Positions 17,944 to 26,749 of a DNA stretch of 64,000 bases are shown piece after piece; within the stretch, counting starts at the first letter, position 1; each line of letters starts with the position of its first letter. Made by a program: the position numbers and the translations under genes. Under the pieces are notes generated by a model that saw only the letters and a program-made list of their open reading frames with translations, was not told the DNA's origin and did not search any database. Origin of the DNA: Rhizobium vallis (GTDB lineage: Bacteria; Pseudomonadota; Alphaproteobacteria; Rhizobiales; Rhizobiaceae); the NCBI RefSeq assembly GCF_003985155.1, contig NZ_ML133686.1, positions 590,001 through 654,000 of the forward strand, written 5' to 3'.

Positions 17944-20648
17944 CTGAGTTCATCCAGTTTCGGAATGTCGTTGGGTTTCGGCAGGCGGATGGTGAAGACG
18001 GCGCCCGGGCGGCCGGTGCGGTTGCCGGCGGTGATCGTGCCGGCCATCGCCTCGATGAAGCCGCGGCAGATGGAAAGGCCAAGCCCGGTGCCGGCGCGCA
18101 CCTGATCGCCCTTGCGCACACGGTAGAAGGTGTCGAAGACACGATTGAGATCAGCCGGAGGGATGCCTGGGCCTTCGTCCGAGACCTGCACGACGACATT
18201 GTCGGCATCGGCCCAGCCCTCGATATGGATCACCGATCCCTCGGGCGCGTATTTCGCCGCATTGTCGAGCAGGTTGAAAATCACCTGCTCGAAGAGAACA
18301 GGATCGACCCGCACCATCGGCAGGTCGGCGGGAATGCGCATCTCGGTCTTGTGACGCTCGAGGATTTTTGCGGCGCGCCGCAGCGCACTGCCGACGATAT
18401 CGCCGGCATAATGCAACGCATAGTTCGGCTCCATCGCGCCGGACTCGATCTTGGTCATGTCGAGCAGGTTGGCGATGAAGCGGTTGAGCCGCTCCGATTC
18501 GTCGACGACGGTCGAGAGCAGGTCGATTCGATCCTCCTCGGGCATGGAGACGAAATAGTCGCGCAGCGTGCCGGCGGCGCCGAGTATGGCGGCGAGCGGC
18601 GTTTTCAGGTCATGCGAGATGGAGGTGAGCAGGGCTGAGCGCAGCCGGTCGGCTTCGGCCGCGAGCCTTGCCCGGTCGACATCGGCGACCAGCTGGACGC
18701 GTTCGATGGCAAGCGCCGCCTGGTCGGCCAGCGCATCGAGCAGGCGTTGCTGTTCCGGCGTCAGCAGCGGCCCGTCGCGGCGGTCGCTGTCGAGGCCGAT
18801 GACGCCGACAGCCGTGCGCCCGGTTCTGAGCGGCACATAGAGGCGCTTGGCACCGGGCAGCGTATCGGCGCCGCGGCCGGCGGCGTGATTATGCTCCCAC
18901 GCCCAGCGGGCGGCGGCGATATCAGCATCGTCGAGCGTGTCGTCGGGCGGATAACCGGCCTTGACGGCGATGGTGCCCTCTTCCGGCAGCAGCAGCACGA
19001 CGCGGACCTTCAGCATCGAGGCGAGCTGGAAGGCGGTTGCCCATAGCACGTCGTCGAGCGTGCCGGTGCCGGCGAGCTTCTTCGAGAAGAGATAGAGGTC
19101 TTCCGTGGTGCGCGCCCGCTGGCGAGCGGCGGCGGCCTGGCGCTGCACGGTCGCGGTCAGGTTGCTGGCGATGATGGCGACGCCGAGGAAAAAGAAGAGT
19201 GCAAGCACGCTTTCCGGGTCGCTGATCGTCAGCGTGTAGCGCGGCGGCAGGAAGAAGAAGTTGAAGGACAGCGCACTCAGGATACAGCTGTAAAGCGCCG
19301 GCCGCAGGCCGTGAATGACGGCGGAGGTCAGCACCGCCATCAGGAAGACGAGGGCGAGGTTGCGCACGTCGAGCACCTGGTCGAGCACGACGCTGACGCC
19401 GAGCGCGATGGCGACGTAGCCTGTGGCGAGCAGGTAGGCCCAGAAATCGAGTGGCGGCGCGGTGGCGGCGGCTTTGACGCCGCGCGTGGTGGTGCCGTCC
19501 TTCTCGTTGCCTGAAATGACATGGACACTGATTTCGCCGGTCTTGCGGATCAGCTCGTCGGTGATCGAGCGGCCCCACCAGTCGCGCCATGTCGGCTTCT
19601 TCGGCGCGCCGATGACGATATGGGTGACGTTGTTGGCCGTGGCGTGGCGAACGAGTTCCTCGGCCACTTCGCGGCCGGGAATGGTGATCGCTTCGCCGCC
19701 GAGCTGCTCGGCAAGGCGCAGCGTGGCGGCGACGGTATCGCGCTCCGTTTCCGACAGATTGATCGAGCGGTTGGTCTCGATATAGACGGCGGCCCAGGGC
19801 GCGCGCAGCCGCGAGGCCATGCGCGAGGCATAACGCACCAGCGAGGCCGAACGCGGGTGATGGTCGACCGAAACGAGCACGCGTTCGCCTGCCGCCCAGG
19901 GGCCCGAAATGGCATGGGCCTGCATGTGGGTCAGCAACTGGTCGTCGACGCGCTGGGCAGTCTTGCGGAGCGCCAGTTCTCTCAGCGCCGTCAGGTTGCC
20001 CGGCGTGAAGTAGTTGGTCAGCGCCCGCTCGGCGGTGCGCGCCATATAGACCTTGCCGTCATGCAGGCGCTTGATCAGATCATCCGGTGTCAGGTCGATG
20101 ATCTCGACGTCGTCGGCAAGATCGATGATCGAATCCGGCACCGTCTCGCGCACGCGGATGCGGGTGATCTGCGAGACCACGTCGTTCAGGCTTTCGACAT
20201 GCTGGATGTTCAGCGTGGTGTAGACGTCGATCCCGCGGTCGAGCAATTCCCTCACGTCGAGATAGCGCTTCGGATGGCGGCTGCCCTCGGCATTGGTATG
20301 GGCGAGTTCGTCGACCAACACGAGATCGGGTCTGCGGGCGAGGATGCCGTCGAGGTCCATTTCCTCAAGCAGCCGGCCCTTGTAGTCGATCTTGACGCGG
20401 GGGATGATCTCGAAGCCGGCGAGCAGCGCCTCGGTCTCCTTGCGGCCGTGGGTTTCGACGACACCAATGACGACATCGAGACCGTCGGCGAGCTTGGCAT
20501 GGCCGGAGATCAGCATCTCGTAGGTCTTGCCGACGCCGGGCGCAGCCCCCAGAAAGATCTTCAGACGGCCGCGCGTTTCGGCCCGGGCTTTTTCAAGAAG
20601 CGCATCGGGCGAGGGCCTGCCGGCCTGGTCGCGATTGTCGTCTGGCAT
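17940..20648 (-). CDS. kdpD: Potassium-responsive sensor histidine kinase KdpD
   Basis: 902 aa, full length. Order: N-terminal KdpD domain with Walker A GAAPGVGKT (34-42) and the VDELAHTNAEGSRHPKR segment; a USP-like domain (about 250-370); four close membrane helices (about 400-500); a GAF-like domain; HisKA with H679 in SISHDLKTPLAA; and HATPase with NLLDNAAKY and GTGLGLSI. It senses potassium limitation and phosphorylates KdpE. It is separated from kdpC by a palindromic repeat, unlike the tight spacing elsewhere in the operon. Confidence 0.97.
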   Translation of the reverse strand: MPDDNRDQAGRPSPDALLEKARAETRGRLKIFLGAAPGVGKTYEMLISGHAKLADGLDVVIGVVETHGRKETEALLAGFEIIPRVKIDYKGRLLEEMDLDGILARRPDLVLVDELAHTNAEGSRHPKRYLDVRELLDRGIDVYTTLNIQHVESLNDVVSQITRIRVRETVPDSIIDLADDVEIIDLTPDDLIKRLHDGKVYMARTAERALTNYFTPGNLTALRELALRKTAQRVDDQLLTHMQAHAISGPWAAGERVLVSVDHHPRSASLVRYASRMASRLRAPWAAVYIETNRSINLSETERDTVAATLRLAEQLGGEAITIPGREVAEELVRHATANNVTHIVIGAPKKPTWRDWWGRSITDELIRKTGEISVHVISGNEKDGTTTRGVKAAATAPPLDFWAYLLATGYVAIALGVSVVLDQVLDVRNLALVFLMAVLTSAVIHGLRPALYSCILSALSFNFFFLPPRYTLTISDPESVLALFFFLGVAIIASNLTATVQRQAAAARQRARTTEDLYLFSKKLAGTGTLDDVLWATAFQLASMLKVRVVLLLPEEGTIAVKAGYPPDDTLDDADIAAARWAWEHNHAAGRGADTLPGAKRLYVPLRTGRTAVGVIGLDSDRRDGPLLTPEQQRLLDALADQAALAIERVQLVADVDRARLAAEADRLRSALLTSISHDLKTPLAAILGAAGTLRDYFVSMPEEDRIDLLSTVVDESERLNRFIANLLDMTKIESGAMEPNYALHYAGDIVGSALRRAAKILERHKTEMRIPADLPMVRVDPVLFEQVIFNLLDNAAKYAPEGSVIHIEGWADADNVVVQVSDEGPGIPPADLNRVFDTFYRVRKGDQVRAGTGLGLSICRGFIEAMAGTITAGNRTGRPGAVFTIRLPKPNDIPKLDELR

Positions 20649-20702
20649 GCGTGTGGTCTTTCTGCAGGTGCCTGTACTTGAGGGTGAGCGCTACGCTTCC
20701 TT

Positions 20703-20824
20703 CTCCCTCATTCCTGTGCTCGTCACAGGAATCCAGCCACGCGAAGTCCTTCGCGTGAAAGGAGTCTCCCGCGTCGCCGACGCGACGCTGCTGGATCCCT
20801 GTGACAAGCACAGGGATGAGGGAG
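20703..20824. repeat. Palindromic mosaic intergenic repeat between kdpC and kdpD
   Basis: Outer 35-bp arms (20703-20737 and 20790-20824) are near-perfect complements and contain CATTCCTGTG..CACAGGAAT. Inside are a second hairpin, CACGCGAAG-tc-CTTCGCGTG (20738-20757), and a third short GCGTCG/CGACGC pair. The outer arms recur at 50717-50857. Architecture resembles the rhizobial intergenic mosaic elements (RIME), though membership is not verified. Confidence 0.85.
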
Positions 20825-20852
20825 GAGGAGAAGTCGCATCACAACCGCAACC

Positions 20853-21422
20853 TTACTCAGTCATAGAAGCATCAAGGCTCTGGTTCAACGCCAGAACATT
20901 GACACTCGGCTCGCCCAGCAAGCCGAGTTCGCGGCCTTGAACCGCACCGTCGACCAGTGCCTTGACCTTGGCCTCGTCAACGCCGCGTGCCTTGGCGACA
21001 CGTGGGATCTGGAAGTAAGCGGCCTCCGGTGAGATATGCGGATCGAGGCCGCTGCCCGAAGCGGTGACGAGGTCGGCCGGTACGTCGGCGCTCGGGTTTG
21101 TCGCCTTGGCAGCCTCATAGTCGCCCTTGACGCGGTCAATCAGCTTCTGGCTGGTCGGGCCGAGGTTCGAGCCGCTGGAGGCGGCCGCATTGTAGCCGTC
21201 GCCGGCGGCCGAGGGGCGGCCGTGGAAATATTTGTCGCTTGTGAAGGCCTGGCCGATCAGCGTCGAGCCGATCACCTGACCGTTCTTTTCGATCAGGCTG
21301 CCATTGGCCTGGGTCGGAAAGAGCGCCTGGGCCGCACCCGTCATGGCGAGCGGATAGAGAAGGCCTGTGATAGCGGTGGTGGCAACGATCATGACGATTG
21401 CCGGGCGAAGTTCTTTCAACAT
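20853..21422 (-). CDS. kdpC: Potassium-transporting ATPase subunit KdpC
   Basis: 189 aa. One N-terminal membrane helix (about 8-30) followed by a periplasmic domain with the family patterns [27 protein letters not shown] and [14 protein letters not shown]. Helps assemble and tune the KdpFABC complex. Starts 37 nt after kdpB. Confidence 0.97.
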   Translation of the reverse strand: MLKELRPAIVMIVATTAITGLLYPLAMTGAAQALFPTQANGSLIEKNGQVIGSTLIGQAFTSDKYFHGRPSAAGDGYNAAASSGSNLGPTSQKLIDRVKGDYEAAKATNPSADVPADLVTASGSGLDPHISPEAAYFQIPRVAKARGVDEAKVKALVDGAVQGRELGLLGEPSVNVLALNQSLDASMTE

Positions 21423-21459
21423 TGTTCTTACTCCTTTGGAGCGTTCAGGCTGACTTCTG

Positions 21460-23520
21460 CTAGGCGAGGCCGAGGGCCGCGACGGCCATGTCGATCGCCT
21501 TGATGCCGATGAAGGGCACGATGATGCCGCCGAGGCCGTAGATCAGCAGGTTGCGCGACAGAAGCGCGCCGGCGCCGATCGGACGGTAGCGGACACCCTT
21601 CAGCGACAGCGGGATCAGCGCGATGATGATCAACGCATTGAAGATGATCGCCGAGAGGATGGCGCTTTGCGGCGTTGACAGCCCCATGACGTTCAAGACG
21701 CCGAGCTGCGGGTAGAAGGTCAGGAACATCGCCGGGATGATCGCGAAGTACTTGGCGATGTCGTTGGCGATCGAAAAGGTCGTCAGCGCGCCGCGCGTCA
21801 TCAGCAGTTGCTTGCCGATCTCGACGATCTCGATGAGCTTCGTCGGGTCCGAGTCGAGATCGACCATGTTGCCGGCCTCGCGGGCGGCGACCGTGCCGGT
21901 GTTCATGGCGACGCCGACATCGGCTTGGGCAAGGGCCGGCGCGTCGTTGGTGCCGTCGCCGCACATGGCGACGAGCTTGCCCTTCGACTGTTCCTCGCGC
22001 ATCAGCGCCAGCTTCATCTCGGGCGTTGCCTGGGCGAGGAAGTCGTCGACGCCGGCTTCAGCGGCGATGGCGGCTGCCGTGAGCGGGTTGTCGCCTGTGA
22101 TCATCACGGTGCGGATGCCCATGCGGCGAAGCTCGGTGAAGCGTTCGCGAATGCCGCCCTTGACGATGTCCTTCAGCTGGATGACGCCGAGCAGCTTGCC
22201 GTCGCGGGCAACCGCCAGCGGCGTGCCGCCGGCCTTTGCGACGTCGTCTGATATCGATTGCAACTCGCGCACGACTTCGCTGCCGTTTTTCGAGGAGGCG
22301 TCGCCGTTGACATAGGCCAGCAAGGCATCGACAGCGCCCTTGCGGATCGAGGCGCCTTCGAGATCGACGCCGCTCATGCGGGTCTGCGCGGTGAAGGGCA
22401 CGAACGTGGCCTTGAGGCTTGCCATGTCGCGGCCGCGGATCGCGTATTTCTCCTTGGCGAGCACGACGATGGAGCGGCCTTCCGGCGTTTCGTCGGCCAG
22501 CGAGGCAAGCTGGGCGGCATCGGCAAGATCCTGTTCGGAAACGCCGCGGACCGGACGGAAGGTCGTCGCCTGACGGTTGCCAAGCGTGATCGTGCCCGTC
22601 TTGTCGAGCAGCAGCGTATCGACGTCGCCGGCGGCTTCGACCGCGCGGCCGGACATGGCGAGCACGTTGAAGCGGACCAGGCGGTCCATGCCGGCGATGC
22701 CGATTGCCGACAGCAGCGCGCCGATCGTCGTCGGGATCAGGGTGACGAAGAGGGCGACGAGCACGATGATCGGGATCGAGCCGCCGGCATAGATGGCAAA
22801 ACTCGGGATCGTCGCCGTGGCGAGCACGAAGATCAGCGTCATGCCGGCGAGCAGGATGTTGAGCGCGATCTCGTTCGGCGTCTTCTGGCGTTCCGCACCT
22901 TCGACGAGCGCGATCATCCGGTCGAGGAAGGTCGAGCCGGCAGCCGCGGTGATGCGCACGCGAATCCAGTCGGACAGCACCTGCGTGCCGCCTGTTACCG
23001 CCGAGCGGTCGCCGCCGGATTCGCGAATAACAGGGGCGGATTCGCCTGTGATCGCCGCTTCGTTGACGGAGGCCACACCTTCGATCACTTCGCCGTCCGA
23101 CGGGATGATGTCACCGGCTTCGACGAGCACGATGTCGCCGACCTTGAGGCTGGTGCCCGGCACCATGCGGTAGTCCCTGCCGTTATTGCCGGTGAGCAGC
23201 TTGGCCTGGGTTTCGGTACGCGCTTTGCGCAGCGAATCCGCCTGCGCCTTGCCGCGGCCTTCGGCGACGGCTTCGGCGAAATTGGCAAAGAGCACGGTGA
23301 ACCAGAGCCAGAGATTGATCTGGAAGGAGAAGCCGAGATTACCGTTGCCTGCCGCAAGATCGCGCAGGAAAAGGACGGTGGTCAGCACCGAAACCGTGGC
23401 CACGACAAACATGACCGGGTTTCTGGCGAGCGCCCGTGGGTTGAGCTTCTTGAAAGCGGCGCCGACGGCCGGAATGAGGATGCGACTATCCATGATACTC
23501 GCGGATTTTGCCTGGCTCAT
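21460..23520 (-). CDS. kdpB: Potassium-transporting P-type ATPase KdpB
   Basis: 686 aa. Catalytic aspartate D306 in [10 protein letters not shown]-domain loop TGES at 158-161 (the serine is the inhibitory phosphorylation site in E. coli), and hinge motif [16 protein letters not shown]. Several membrane helices flank the cytoplasmic domains. It hydrolyses ATP to drive potassium import through KdpA. A 210-bp gap to kdpA contains a small ORF and a hairpin. Confidence 0.97.
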   Translation of the reverse strand: MSQAKSASIMDSRILIPAVGAAFKKLNPRALARNPVMFVVATVSVLTTVLFLRDLAAGNGNLGFSFQINLWLWFTVLFANFAEAVAEGRGKAQADSLRKARTETQAKLLTGNNGRDYRMVPGTSLKVGDIVLVEAGDIIPSDGEVIEGVASVNEAAITGESAPVIRESGGDRSAVTGGTQVLSDWIRVRITAAAGSTFLDRMIALVEGAERQKTPNEIALNILLAGMTLIFVLATATIPSFAIYAGGSIPIIVLVALFVTLIPTTIGALLSAIGIAGMDRLVRFNVLAMSGRAVEAAGDVDTLLLDKTGTITLGNRQATTFRPVRGVSEQDLADAAQLASLADETPEGRSIVVLAKEKYAIRGRDMASLKATFVPFTAQTRMSGVDLEGASIRKGAVDALLAYVNGDASSKNGSEVVRELQSISDDVAKAGGTPLAVARDGKLLGVIQLKDIVKGGIRERFTELRRMGIRTVMITGDNPLTAAAIAAEAGVDDFLAQATPEMKLALMREEQSKGKLVAMCGDGTNDAPALAQADVGVAMNTGTVAAREAGNMVDLDSDPTKLIEIVEIGKQLLMTRGALTTFSIANDIAKYFAIIPAMFLTFYPQLGVLNVMGLSTPQSAILSAIIFNALIIIALIPLSLKGVRYRPIGAGALLSRNLLIYGLGGIIVPFIGIKAIDMAVAALGLA

Positions 23521-23565
23521 AAGAGACTCCAGCTTTGAAACGAGGATGGCGGGACCGGAAGCCGG

Positions 23566-23721
23566 TCAGCCCTGTAAAATCTTGAAGATCGCCACGGCGA
23601 CGAGCAGACCTGCCATCATCACCAGGATGATGTCGGAGGCTTGGGGTCTCGGGCCATGTCCACGTCCCGGCGTACCGGGACGTGAGTGGAAGGCGTGGCG
23701 AAGCCTGTGACGGAGGATCAT
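23566..23721 (-). CDS. Putative 51-aa single-helix membrane protein between kdpA and kdpB
   Basis: ATG at 23721, 9 nt after the kdpA stop, with SD-like GAGGTGA overlapping that stop. Stop TGA at 23566-23568. The N-terminal 28 residues are rich in Arg, His, Pro and Gly. The last 23 (starting SDIILVMMAGLL, ending FKILQG) form a convincing membrane helix. It does not look like KdpF, which is present elsewhere. The GC-rich first half coincides with a strong inverted repeat (23661-23684), so part of the coding may be accidental. Possible small KdpFABC partner; not recognised as a known family. Confidence 0.5.
   Translation of the reverse strand: MILRHRLRHAFHSRPGTPGRGHGPRPQASDIILVMMAGLLVAVAIFKILQG
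23661..23684. repeat. Perfect 10-bp inverted repeat between kdpA and kdpB
   Basis: CACGTCCCGG (23661-23670), loop CGTA, CCGGGACGTG (23675-23684). It would form a very stable stem in the kdp mRNA, inside the small ORF. There is no T-tract, so more likely an mRNA-stability or processing element than a terminator. Confidence 0.75.
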
Positions 23722-23730
23722 GACATCACC

Positions 23731-25434
23731 TCAGAAGGTCTGGCCGGCGATCATGACCAGGTGCTCGACGACGGGACCGAGCGCTAAGGCCGGGAAGAAG
23801 GTCAGGCCGCCGACGATCAGGATCGTGCCGACGAGCAGGCCGACGAAGAGCGGACCGTCCGTCGGGAAGGTGCCTGCCGAGGCCGGAACCGACTTCTTGG
23901 CGATCAGCGAGCCGGCGATGGCAAGGGCCGGGATGATGACCAGGAAGCGGCCTGCGAGCATGCCGATACCGAGGGTCACGTTGTACCAGGGTGTATTGCC
24001 TGTGAGCCCACCGAAAGCCGAGCCGTTGTTGGCCGCAGCCGACGTATAGGCATAGAGGATTTCGGAGAAGCCGTGCGGACCGGCGGTGCCGACCGAGGCG
24101 ACGGCGCTTGGCAGCACCGTGGCGATCGCGGTGAAGACCAGCATGGCGAGCGGCAGGCAGAGGATGGCAAGAACGGCCATCTTCATTTCCTTCGCCTCGA
24201 TCTTCTTGCCGAGATATTCCGGCGTGCGACCGACCATCAGGCCGGCGACGAAGACGGCGACGATGATGAAGAGCAGGATGCCGTAGAAGCCCGCGCCGAC
24301 ACCGCCGACGATGACTTCGCCGAGCTGCATGTTGATCAGCGGAACGAGGCCGCCGAGCGCAGTGAAGCTGCCATGCATTGCGTTGACCGCGCCGCAGGAG
24401 GCGGCCGTGGTGATGACGGCAAAGAGCGAGGACATGGCGATGCCGAAGCGGACTTCTTTGCCCTCCATGTTGCCGCCGCTCAGACCAAAGGCATGCATCA
24501 GCGGGTTGCCGGCAGCTTCCGCCCAGTAGGTAATGATGACGCCCGCGACGAACAGCACGCCCATGGTGGCGAGGATCGCCCAGCCCTGACGCTGGTTGCC
24601 GACCATGCGGCCGAAGACGTTGGTGAGCGCGGCGCCAATCGCGAAGATCGAGACCATCTGGATGAGGTTGGAGATCGCGTCGGGATTTTCGAACGGATGG
24701 GCGGAATTGGTATTGAAGAAGCCGCCGCCATTGGTGCCGAGCATCTTGATGGCAAGCTGCGAGGCGACGGGGCCGATGGCGATCGTCTGCTGCGCGCCTT
24801 CGAGCGTCGTCGCAGTGACATAGGGTCCGAGCGTCTGCGGCACGCCGAGATAGACATAGACGAGCGTCAGCACGATGCAGATCGGCAGCAGCACATAAAA
24901 GGTCGCCCTCGTCATATCGACCCAGAAATTGCCGATGGCCTTGCCCGAAGCGCGCGAGAAGGCGCGGATGAAGGCGAGCGCGATGGCAATGCCGGTCGCC
25001 GCGGAGACGAAATTCTGGACGGTGAAGCCGGCCATCTGCGTGAGATAGGACATCGTGCTCTCGCCGCCGTAATTCTGCCAGTTGGTGTTGCTGACGAAGC
25101 TGACGGCGGTGTTGAAGGAAAGCTCGGGCGGGACGGCCGCCATGCCGGCTGGATTATAGGGCAGGCCGGCCTGCAGGCGCTGCAGCGCGTAAAGCGCGAT
25201 GACGCCGAGAAGGTTGAAGAGCAGCATGGCGAAGGCATAGGAGGTCCAATGCTGTTCCTCGCGTTCGCTGGTGCCCGCAATGCGGTAAAGTCCCCGTTCG
25301 ATCGGAACGAGGACGGGTGAGAGGAACGTGCGCTCGCCGCTGAAGACGCGCGTCATATAGGCGCCGAGCGGTTTGACGAGCACAAGGACGATCCCGCAGA
25401 AAAGCAGGATCTGAAGCCATCCGTTGAGGGTCAT
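23731..25434 (-). CDS. kdpA: Potassium-transporting ATPase channel subunit KdpA
   Basis: 567 aa, about ten membrane helices. All four selectivity-filter repeats are present: [38 protein letters not shown] and [10 protein letters not shown]. It binds potassium and passes it to KdpB. The start is 50 nt after kdpF. Confidence 0.98.
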   Translation of the reverse strand: MTLNGWLQILLFCGIVLVLVKPLGAYMTRVFSGERTFLSPVLVPIERGLYRIAGTSEREEQHWTSYAFAMLLFNLLGVIALYALQRLQAGLPYNPAGMAAVPPELSFNTAVSFVSNTNWQNYGGESTMSYLTQMAGFTVQNFVSAATGIAIALAFIRAFSRASGKAIGNFWVDMTRATFYVLLPICIVLTLVYVYLGVPQTLGPYVTATTLEGAQQTIAIGPVASQLAIKMLGTNGGGFFNTNSAHPFENPDAISNLIQMVSIFAIGAALTNVFGRMVGNQRQGWAILATMGVLFVAGVIITYWAEAAGNPLMHAFGLSGGNMEGKEVRFGIAMSSLFAVITTAASCGAVNAMHGSFTALGGLVPLINMQLGEVIVGGVGAGFYGILLFIIVAVFVAGLMVGRTPEYLGKKIEAKEMKMAVLAILCLPLAMLVFTAIATVLPSAVASVGTAGPHGFSEILYAYTSAAANNGSAFGGLTGNTPWYNVTLGIGMLAGRFLVIIPALAIAGSLIAKKSVPASAGTFPTDGPLFVGLLVGTILIVGGLTFFPALALGPVVEHLVMIAGQTF

Positions 25435-25484
25435 GGAGTTAAACTTTCAATACCCGGCTGGTTCCCGGTCGCGCATGCGCGACC

Positions 25485-25574
25485 TCAGAAGCGTTCGGGG
25501 CGAAGGAGAGCGTAGGTGAGATAAACGGTGAGAAACACGGTTACGGCACCGCTCAAGACATAATCGAGGGTCAT
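25485..25574 (-). CDS. kdpF: Small KdpF subunit, 29 aa
   Basis: ATG at 25574, TGA at 25485-25487. Sequence starts MTLDYVLSGAVTVF and ends YALLRPERF. A single helix followed by the ALLRPE(R/K)F end that defines KdpF. SD GGGAGA is well placed. It stabilises the KdpABC complex in the membrane. Confidence 0.92.
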   Translation of the reverse strand: MTLDYVLSGAVTVFLTVYLTYALLRPERF

Positions 25575-25587
25575 CGTCGGTCTCCCG

Positions 25588-25671
25588 TTAGAGCCTGTCG
25601 CAGGCGCTGACGTAGGCAAAGCACAGTGCGAAGAATAGGATCGCCGTGGCGAGTAGAATGATATCCATCAT
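25588..25671 (-). CDS. 27-aa membrane peptide, first ORF of the kdp operon
   Basis: ATG at 25671 (a second ATG follows), stop TAA at 25588-25590, 13 nt before kdpF. Reads MMDIILLATAILFF and ends YVSACDRL: one hydrophobic helix with a charged end. The SD AGGAG lies 8 nt upstream. Short ORFs with a comparable helix and a C-terminal C-(D/E)-R-L occur at this place in other kdp operons as I remember, but no function is known to me. Likely a real uncharacterised accessory subunit or leader peptide. Confidence 0.65.
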   Translation of the reverse strand: MMDIILLATAILFFALCFAYVSACDRL

Positions 25672-25715
25672 GATCGTGACTCCTGTTGTTCTTCTTGGAG
25701 TCAGACAAGACAAAG

Positions 25716-25739
25716 GGCGCCATCCCGAAGGAGGCCGCC
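25716..25739 (-). promoter_or_regulatory. Hairpin in the kdp 5' leader
   Basis: GGCGCCATCC (25716-25725) pairs with GGAGGCCGCC (25730-25739), 8 of 10, around a CGAA loop. It lies 45 nt before the first kdp ORF. It could be the end of the CopC-like transcript or an attenuator in the kdp leader. Confidence 0.4.
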
Positions 25740-25834
25740 TTTCATGCTTTCTGGCGTGGAGATGATCGTTTTGATCTCTCGGACATCAATATGGAGCCGA
25801 AGGGCATAAAGGTTCGAGACGGGCCAGCGGCCAT

Positions 25835-25854
25835 CAATATAAAAATCTTATAAA
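25835..25854 (-). promoter_or_regulatory. AT-rich KdpE-like site / kdp promoter region
   Basis: On the minus strand this reads TTTATAAGATTTTTATATTG, with two TTTATA-like repeats. KdpE of E. coli binds a T-rich TTTATA-type site upstream of kdpFABC. It is the only such AT-rich block in the 215 bp before the operon. Confidence 0.4.
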
Positions 25855-25886
25855 TGCTTTTGCGAGCCAAATCGGCGATCGCGGCG

Positions 25887-26249
25887 CTAAGGATCGACCC
25901 GGAACTGGTACTGGCCCTCGGCGCTACGGCCGTCCATCGAGAGGACGCGCCAGTCGAGGGTATAGAGGCCCGGTGCCATGGAGGGATCGAGCGGGATCTT
26001 AAATATGGATCCTTCGGGGCCGGAGAGAAACGGCTTGCCTGTCGGAAGGGCCGTACCCTTGGCATCCAGCAGGGTGGCCGTCGAGCGGGCAAGATCGACA
26101 GGGCCGGTGAACGTGAGTTCGAGATTGACCGGCACCAGCCTATCTTCCTGCTGCTGCGGGGGAAGCGATGCTTGCTCGATCGCCGCGGACGCTCCATTTG
26201 CGGCAAAGAGAAGGGATGTGAACAGGCAAGCTGACACGATCAACTTCAT
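25887..26249 (-). CDS. CopC-domain periplasmic protein, copper ligands apparently lost
   Basis: 120 aa from the ATG at 26249 (MKLIVSACLF). The upstream frame has no signal. A signal peptide runs to about residue 22 (NGASA-A). The rest is a CopC/YobA beta-sandwich, best seen in GLYTLDWRVLSMDGRSAEGQ. In copper-binding CopC proteins the mature N-terminus is His and a DGH histidine follows in this loop. Here the mature start is AIEQ and the loop is DGR, so classical Cu(II) binding is doubtful. No CopD partner is adjacent. Faces the kdp operon on the same strand. Confidence 0.75.
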   Translation of the reverse strand: MKLIVSACLFTSLLFAANGASAAIEQASLPPQQQEDRLVPVNLELTFTGPVDLARSTATLLDAKGTALPTGKPFLSGPEGSIFKIPLDPSMAPGLYTLDWRVLSMDGRSAEGQYQFRVDP

Positions 26250-26326
26250 GATGGTCTTCCTTCTCTTGCCGATCCGCGTGGTGCCGGGAGCCGTCATGTC
26301 CCGCGACGCCATGCCGGCGCCTGCTA

Positions 26327-26584
26327 TTAACGCTGTATGGGACGATTTCGATCCATTGGCTTGACAATAACGCGCACCGGCTTCGGCGAGCGGTCTTCGT
26401 CGAGCGCTGCGATACAGTTGTCCACGAGCCGGCGCCAGAGATCCCGGAGTTGCTTTGATATCTTCGCGCTGCGAGAGATATTCCTGACGATATTATCGTT
26501 ATCGTGGTTCATATCTTTATCTTTCTTCATTGATAGCGACATAGACTTGAGAATATACTCCCCAATAGCCTCGGGTGGAATCAT
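26327..26584 (-). CDS. Hypothetical small basic protein
   Basis: 85 aa from the ATG at 26584, or 61 aa from the internal ATG giving MNHDNDNIVRNI. Neither has a strong SD. The 3' half (KISKQLRDLWRRLVDNCIAA) is an amphipathic helix followed by a basic end. Base composition is lower in GC than its neighbours. I do not recognise it. The opposite-strand frame over the same bases is less protein-like. It may be real or accidental. Confidence 0.35.
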   Translation of the reverse strand: MIPPEAIGEYILKSMSLSMKKDKDMNHDNDNIVRNISRSAKISKQLRDLWRRLVDNCIAALDEDRSPKPVRVIVKPMDRNRPIQR

Positions 26585-26667
26585 CCAGAGGTCTTGGGAC
26601 GGGAATCTTTCGGGTTATGGAAAATGGGCATTTCATCGCATGATGAGCAAAAGCTTGATTGATGCGA

Positions 26668-26696
26668 TTGAATTGCTGCCCCTTACGGTCTTATAG
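26668..26696 (+). promoter_or_regulatory. Putative promoter of the xylitol-type dehydrogenase
   Basis: TTGAAT (26668-26673), a 17-nt spacer and TTATAG (26691-26696), 53 bp before the start codon. The match is good for a housekeeping sigma promoter. Confidence 0.4.
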
Positions 26697-26749
26697 TCCC
26701 GTCAACGGCGCTCCATGAATTGCGGGGGCCATAGGGAAGGAAACCGATC

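Noticed and set aside
24073..25320. 415-codon plus-strand frame opposite kdpA
   Set aside because: Shadow of kdpA, with the E/D/R-rich composition of reversed membrane codons.
26337..26696. 119-codon plus-strand frame before the xylitol-type dehydrogenase
   Set aside because: No SD, overlaps the promoter and the opposite small ORF, no protein-like pattern.
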